Made by a program: the position numbers and the translations under genes
Part shown: positions 41,136-44,185 of the stretch, in pieces
Layout: the number at the start of each line of letters is the position of its first letter
Numbering within the stretch: position 1 is the stretch's first letter
The notes under the pieces: generated by a model
Told to the model about the DNA's origin: nothing
What the model saw: only the letters and a program-made list of their open reading frames with translations
Database searches by the model: none
NCBI GenBank assembly: GCA_902800945.1
Contig: CADCFX010000010.1
Location: 1 to 44,185, forward strand
Direction: 5' to 3'
Length of the DNA: 44,185 bases
Origin: an uncultured Erysipelotrichaceae bacterium
Lineage (GTDB): Bacteria > Bacillota_I > Bacilli_A > RF39 > UBA660

Positions 41136-42950
41136 CTATTTATTCTCAGATTTTAATACTGCCAAGAAGGCTTCTTGAGGTATTTCAACTTTACCTATCT
41201 GTTTCATTCTCTTTTTACCGGCTTTTTGGGCTTCTAATAGTTTCTTTTTTCGAGAAATATCGCCACCATAGCATTTAGCCAATACGTTTTTACGCATAGC
41301 AGCAATGTTTTCACGCGCTATTATTTTGCTACCTATTATTTTGCTACCTAGACTGGCTTGAATTGGAACTTGAAACAATTGTCTAGGAATTATTTTACGT
41401 AAGTTTTCAACTATACTTTTTCCTCTATTATAAGCAAAGTCTTTGTGGACTATAATACTTAGGGCATCCACTATTTCGCCGTTTATTAAAATATCCATTT
41501 TCACTAAATTAGATGGTTTATATCCACATAGTTCGTAATCAAATGAGGCATATCCTTTGGTCATACTTTTTAGTTTATCAAAGAAATCATATACTATTTC
41601 AGAGAGCGGAATCTCATAATGAATATCTACTCTAGTTTCATCTATGTATTCCATATTTATATAATTTCCTCTTTTATCTTGGCATAATTCCATTATTGGT
41701 CCGATATACTCACTAGGAACAAAAATATTAGTTTTAATATATGGTTCTTTTATTTCCTTTATTTTAACTTTATCTGGCATTTTAGTTGGGGAATCTATTT
41801 GAATTACTTCACCATTTGTTAGTTCTACTTCGTATATAACAGATGGCGAGGTAGCAATAACATCTAAATCAAATTCTCTTTGTAAACGAGTCATTATTAT
41901 ATCCATATGTAATAAGCCTAAAAAACCGGTACGGAAGCCAAAACCTAGTGCCTCGCTGTTCTCTGGTTCAAATGTTAAACTGGCATCATTTAGTTTTAAT
42001 TTTTCTAAAGCTTCTCTTAAAGCTGGAAACTTGTTAGGTTCGACTGGAAATATTCCACTATATACCATTGGTTTCATCGGTTGATAACCTGGTAATTGTT
42101 CCGACGCTTCACTTCTAATAGTAGTTATTGTATCCCCCACTCTAACACTTCTAATATCTTTGATGCTACCAGCTATCCAACCAACTTCACCGGATATTAG
42201 TTCATCGCGTATTTCTTCTTTAGGATGATTAACACCTAATTCTGTAATTTCATAAACATCTTTAGTAGCTAACATCTTTATTTTATCTTTAGAAGTTATT
42301 TTACCATCAAATACTCTTACTAATGCTATAACACCTCGATAAGCATCAAAATGACTGTCAAAGATTAAGGCTCTTGTTGGAGAATCATTATTTACTTTAG
42401 GGGCTGGAATTCGATCAATAATAGCTTTGATTAAGTCTTCTACTCCTTCGCCAGTTTTTCCACTACACAATAATACTTCTTCTTCTTTAAAACCTAGTAC
42501 TCTTTTTAATTCATCTAAAACCTTGGGGACATCTGCATTGGGTAAATCAATTTTATTTATCACAGGTATAATAACTAGATCGTTTTGCATTGCTAAGTAT
42601 AGATTAGCTAGTGTTTGAGCTTCGATACCTTGTGCAGCATCAACAATAAGTAATGCTCCTTCACAAGCTGCTAAACTTCTTGATACTTCATAGGAAAAGT
42701 CAACATGTCCTGGAGTATCTATTAAGTGTAAGATATAATCTTCGTTGTTATAGCGATAAGAAAGTTCTACGGCATTTAATTTTATAGTTATTCCGCGTTC
42801 TCTTTCTAGATCCATACTATCTAATATTTGATCTTTCATATCGTGTTTATCTACTCCACCAGTAATTTCTAAAATACGATCTGCTAGAGTACTTTTACCA
42901 TGATCAATATGAGCTATAATAGAAAAGTTTCTTATGTTTTCTTGTTTCAT
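41136..42950 (-). CDS. lepA: Elongation factor 4 (LepA), ribosome-associated GTPase
   Basis: EF4 is a translational GTPase that acts on the ribosome and can back-translocate or help assembly. The 604-aa product is normal length: [20 protein letters not shown] (P-loop AHIDHGKST), [12 protein letters not shown] and NKIDLPNAD for the GTPase domain, domain II, then [20 protein letters not shown] and the LepA-specific C-terminal domain ([20 protein letters not shown]). The start has AGGTGAAG. Promoter and upstream terminator are listed. It drives the HD-domain gene as well. Confidence 0.97.
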   Translation of the reverse strand: MKQENIRNFSIIAHIDHGKSTLADRILEITGGVDKHDMKDQILDSMDLERERGITIKLNAVELSYRYNNEDYILHLIDTPGHVDFSYEVSRSLAACEGALLIVDAAQGIEAQTLANLYLAMQNDLVIIPVINKIDLPNADVPKVLDELKRVLGFKEEEVLLCSGKTGEGVEDLIKAIIDRIPAPKVNNDSPTRALIFDSHFDAYRGVIALVRVFDGKITSKDKIKMLATKDVYEITELGVNHPKEEIRDELISGEVGWIAGSIKDIRSVRVGDTITTIRSEASEQLPGYQPMKPMVYSGIFPVEPNKFPALREALEKLKLNDASLTFEPENSEALGFGFRTGFLGLLHMDIIMTRLQREFDLDVIATSPSVIYEVELTNGEVIQIDSPTKMPDKVKIKEIKEPYIKTNIFVPSEYIGPIMELCQDKRGNYINMEYIDETRVDIHYEIPLSEIVYDFFDKLKSMTKGYASFDYELCGYKPSNLVKMDILINGEIVDALSIIVHKDFAYNRGKSIVENLRKIIPRQLFQVPIQASLGSKIIGSKIIARENIAAMRKNVLAKCYGGDISRKKKLLEAQKAGKKRMKQIGKVEIPQEAFLAVLKSENK

Positions 42951-42970
42951 AGTTCTTCACCTGCAAAGAG

Positions 42971-42979
42971 ATTATATCA
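42971..42979 (-). promoter_or_regulatory. Extended -10 promoter of lepA
   Basis: TGATATAAT on the minus strand lies 20 bases upstream of the ATG at 42950, just after a terminator. Confidence 0.6.
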
Positions 42980-42994
42980 TATTAATAAGCAAAT

Positions 42995-43022
42995 AAAAAG
43001 CTTCTACAAGAAAGTAGAAGGC
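42995..43022 (-). terminator. Terminator of the decayed surface-protein gene
   Basis: CTTCTAC/GTAGAAG arms with a 6-base loop plus a U-run on the minus strand, directly after the pseudogene. Confidence 0.75.
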
Positions 43023-43023
43023 T

Positions 43024-43403
43024 TTATATTTTATACATTTTTTTCTTATTCTTATTAATAAAAACTATTGTTAGGATTATTAAGGATAGTAATCCAATTC
43101 CTAAACCAATAAATGTACCAGTTTTGGGATTGCGGTTATTCCATCTGCAGCATAGGTTTGATTACTAATTATATTTATCATTCCCTCTATTGTTCCAGAA
43201 TTTACAACATCTACAGTAAATTCATAAAAATCTCTAGGCCTTGGAAGTATGATAGAGTAAGTTATTAAACTATTATTATTACTATCTATTGTTGCTGCTT
43301 GCTCCCCACTATTAATAGGTACACTACCTTCAGTAACTTGTAAATTACTAAAATGTATATCCCAAGTATTACTCGCTACATCAGCAACTCCATTAATACT
43401 TAT
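43024..43403 (-). pseudogene. Remnant of a sortase-anchored surface protein
   Basis: Reading from about 43403, a fragment of about 90 codons has ISINGVADVASNTWDIHFSN, LPRPRDFYEFTVDVVNSG and NIISNQTYAADG, typical of a repeated camelysin/adhesin-like surface domain, with stops before it. A one-base deletion in the GG of GATGG would restore DGNNRNPKTGTFIGLGIGLL, a PKTG sorting signal, then a membrane helix and the basic tail NKNKKKMYK before TAA at 43024. The coding sequence is therefore 5'-truncated and frameshifted; a sequencing error could explain the frameshift but not the missing start. It matches sortase substrates, and no sortase lies in the window. Confidence 0.75.
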
Positions 43404-43516
43404 TTATCTAGTTTTTTAGATTTTTTTATCTGCCTATACAGTCGATTTCATAAAAAGATGTATTATTTATTATGAATAAAAACTAATAGAAATATGACAA
43501 GAATTAATAAAACAAT

Positions 43517-43545
43517 AAAAAACAACTTAGTTATAAAAACTAAGT
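43517..43545 (-). terminator. Terminator after the lipoprotein gene
   Basis: ACTTAGTT/AACTAAGT arms around a 5-base loop, with a U-rich run on the minus strand; lies about 80 bases after the stop at 43626. The rest of 43404-43625 is AT-rich and shows no gene. Confidence 0.7.
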
Positions 43546-43625
43546 CATTTTTCTCAAAAAAATTTGTTTCACATCATTTAAAAATATAGAGCTTTTTTAT
43601 TAGATGTTGATTTTTATATTAGTTA

Positions 43626-44185
43626 CTATTTTAATGTCATTGCTGGATCTTCGGATTCTAAAGGCATACTATAATCACTATAACTATAATTCATGTCTTC
43701 TTTAGTATATTTTAATGGTGTACCAAAATCACTATAGTCATAATACATATTATCTTCATTATATACTGGTTTTACTTCTACTGGTACATAGTTTACAAAC
43801 CAAACTTGTTCTTGGTTAGTAGGATTATGACGACTACTAGCAGTATTTGAAATTGGTCCCACCCCTACTGGCATGTAACCTTCTGGTACATCTATTGATG
43901 CTTGATCGACATGTATTGGAGACTTAGAGTAATAATCAACACCATTATCACTGTCTAACACTTTATATTTTTTAAATAATAAGTGCTTAAACGGGCCTTT
44001 AGTAGTTGGTCCTGGGTTTTCAAAGTAATGCTCAAAACTTGGGCCTGTATATGTTACTACTGGCATTTCTTCTTTTGCTTCTGTTTCTATTGGTATTTCT
44101 TCTTTTACTTCTTTTTCTCCACATCCTGTTATAGTTAGTGCTCCGGCAACAGCTATCCCTGCTAAATATATAATATTTTTGTTTT
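43626..44185 (-). CDS. Lipoprotein with Tyr/Asp repeats, start outside the window
   Basis: The frame from 43626 stays open past the ATG at 44066 to the window edge, giving at least 186 codons. The upstream part reads NKNIIYLAGIAVAGALTITG then Cys, a lipoprotein signal peptide with lipobox ITGC, so the ATG at 44066 is internal and the real start is beyond 44185. The mature part follows with a Glu/Lys-rich linker (KEVKEEIPIETEAKEEMP), a PNP-like loop region (HVDQASIDVPEGYMPVGVG) and, at the C-terminus, two imperfect 17-residue copies (EDNMYYDYSDFGTPL and KEDMNYSYSDYSMPL). It is secreted and lipid-anchored. Function unknown. Confidence 0.8.
   Translation of the reverse strand, partial: NKNIIYLAGIAVAGALTITGCGEKEVKEEIPIETEAKEEMPVVTYTGPSFEHYFENPGPTTKGPFKHLLFKKYKVLDSDNGVDYYSKSPIHVDQASIDVPEGYMPVGVGPISNTASSRHNPTNQEQVWFVNYVPVEVKPVYNEDNMYYDYSDFGTPLKYTKEDMNYSYSDYSMPLESEDPAMTLK

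Noticed and set aside
43404-43625. Hydrophobic minus-strand frame (reads like LILVIFLLVFIHNK) near the 43517 hairpin
   Set aside because: It has no ATG, lies in T-rich sequence that gives Phe/Leu/Ile by composition, and coincides with a terminator.
1-44185. CRISPR arrays, insertion sequences, tRNA or rRNA genes
   Set aside because: No regularly spaced direct repeats, transposase-like frames, or cloverleaf-type segments were recognised on reading; short tRNAs could be missed without a scan.

Overview
The window is AT-rich, gene-dense bacterial chromosome. Several signs point to a low-GC Gram-positive relative of the Bacilli: an ftsY-ylxM pair and ffh, RNase J, YceD (DUF177) next to rpmF, TmcAL, lepA followed by an HD-domain gene, a FemAB-type peptidoglycan enzyme, DUF1292 domains and a decayed PKTG sortase substrate. 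I infer an uncultured, gut-type Bacilli lineage (RF39/Tenericutes-like). It is not a Mycoplasma: rimM ends in TGA overlapping the trmD start and the gene at 38196-38660 also ends in TGA, so TGA is a stop here. Almost all genes lie on the minus strand; only tmcAL, rpmB and rnj are on the plus strand.

Layout: 1-2.6 kb holds a partial unknown gene and priA. 2.6-6.5 kb holds deoD and a translation/RNA-modification operon (YgjP peptidase, SpoU methylase, rimM, trmD, an unknown). 6.5-13.5 kb holds two large unknown proteins, an ABC exporter preceded by a previously unlisted 34-codon leader ORF with its own perfect promoter and attenuator-like hairpins, and a FemAB enzyme. 13.6-20.6 kb holds a membrane protein, rpmF-yceD, tmcAL, a zinc-ribbon membrane protein, an NlpC/P60-like cell-wall enzyme, a small membrane protein, rpmB and rpoZ. 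20.7-29.9 kb mixes cell-surface genes (two type IV prepilin-like proteins, one carrying InlB-like repeats, and an exported pair) with the SRP genes ffh, ylxM and ftsY and with tmk. 30-33 kb holds RNase J, a membrane-anchored cysteine peptidase-like protein, and a 420-bp gap with a strong candidate for an independently transcribed structured RNA of about 310 nt. 33.5-38.7 kb is a run of mostly uncharacterised small genes. 38.7-44.2 kb holds a cation-efflux transporter with an operator-like palindrome, a membrane-anchored protein, an HD protein, lepA, a sortase-substrate pseudogene and a lipoprotein that runs off the window.

Regulatory style is uniform. Genes usually end in a Rho-independent hairpin, and the next gene begins shortly after with an extended -10 promoter (TGnTATAnT, usually with no good -35) and a GGTGAT- or GGAG-type ribosome binding site. 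I corrected many starts using these ribosome binding sites. I saw no transposase, CRISPR array, tRNA or rRNA.
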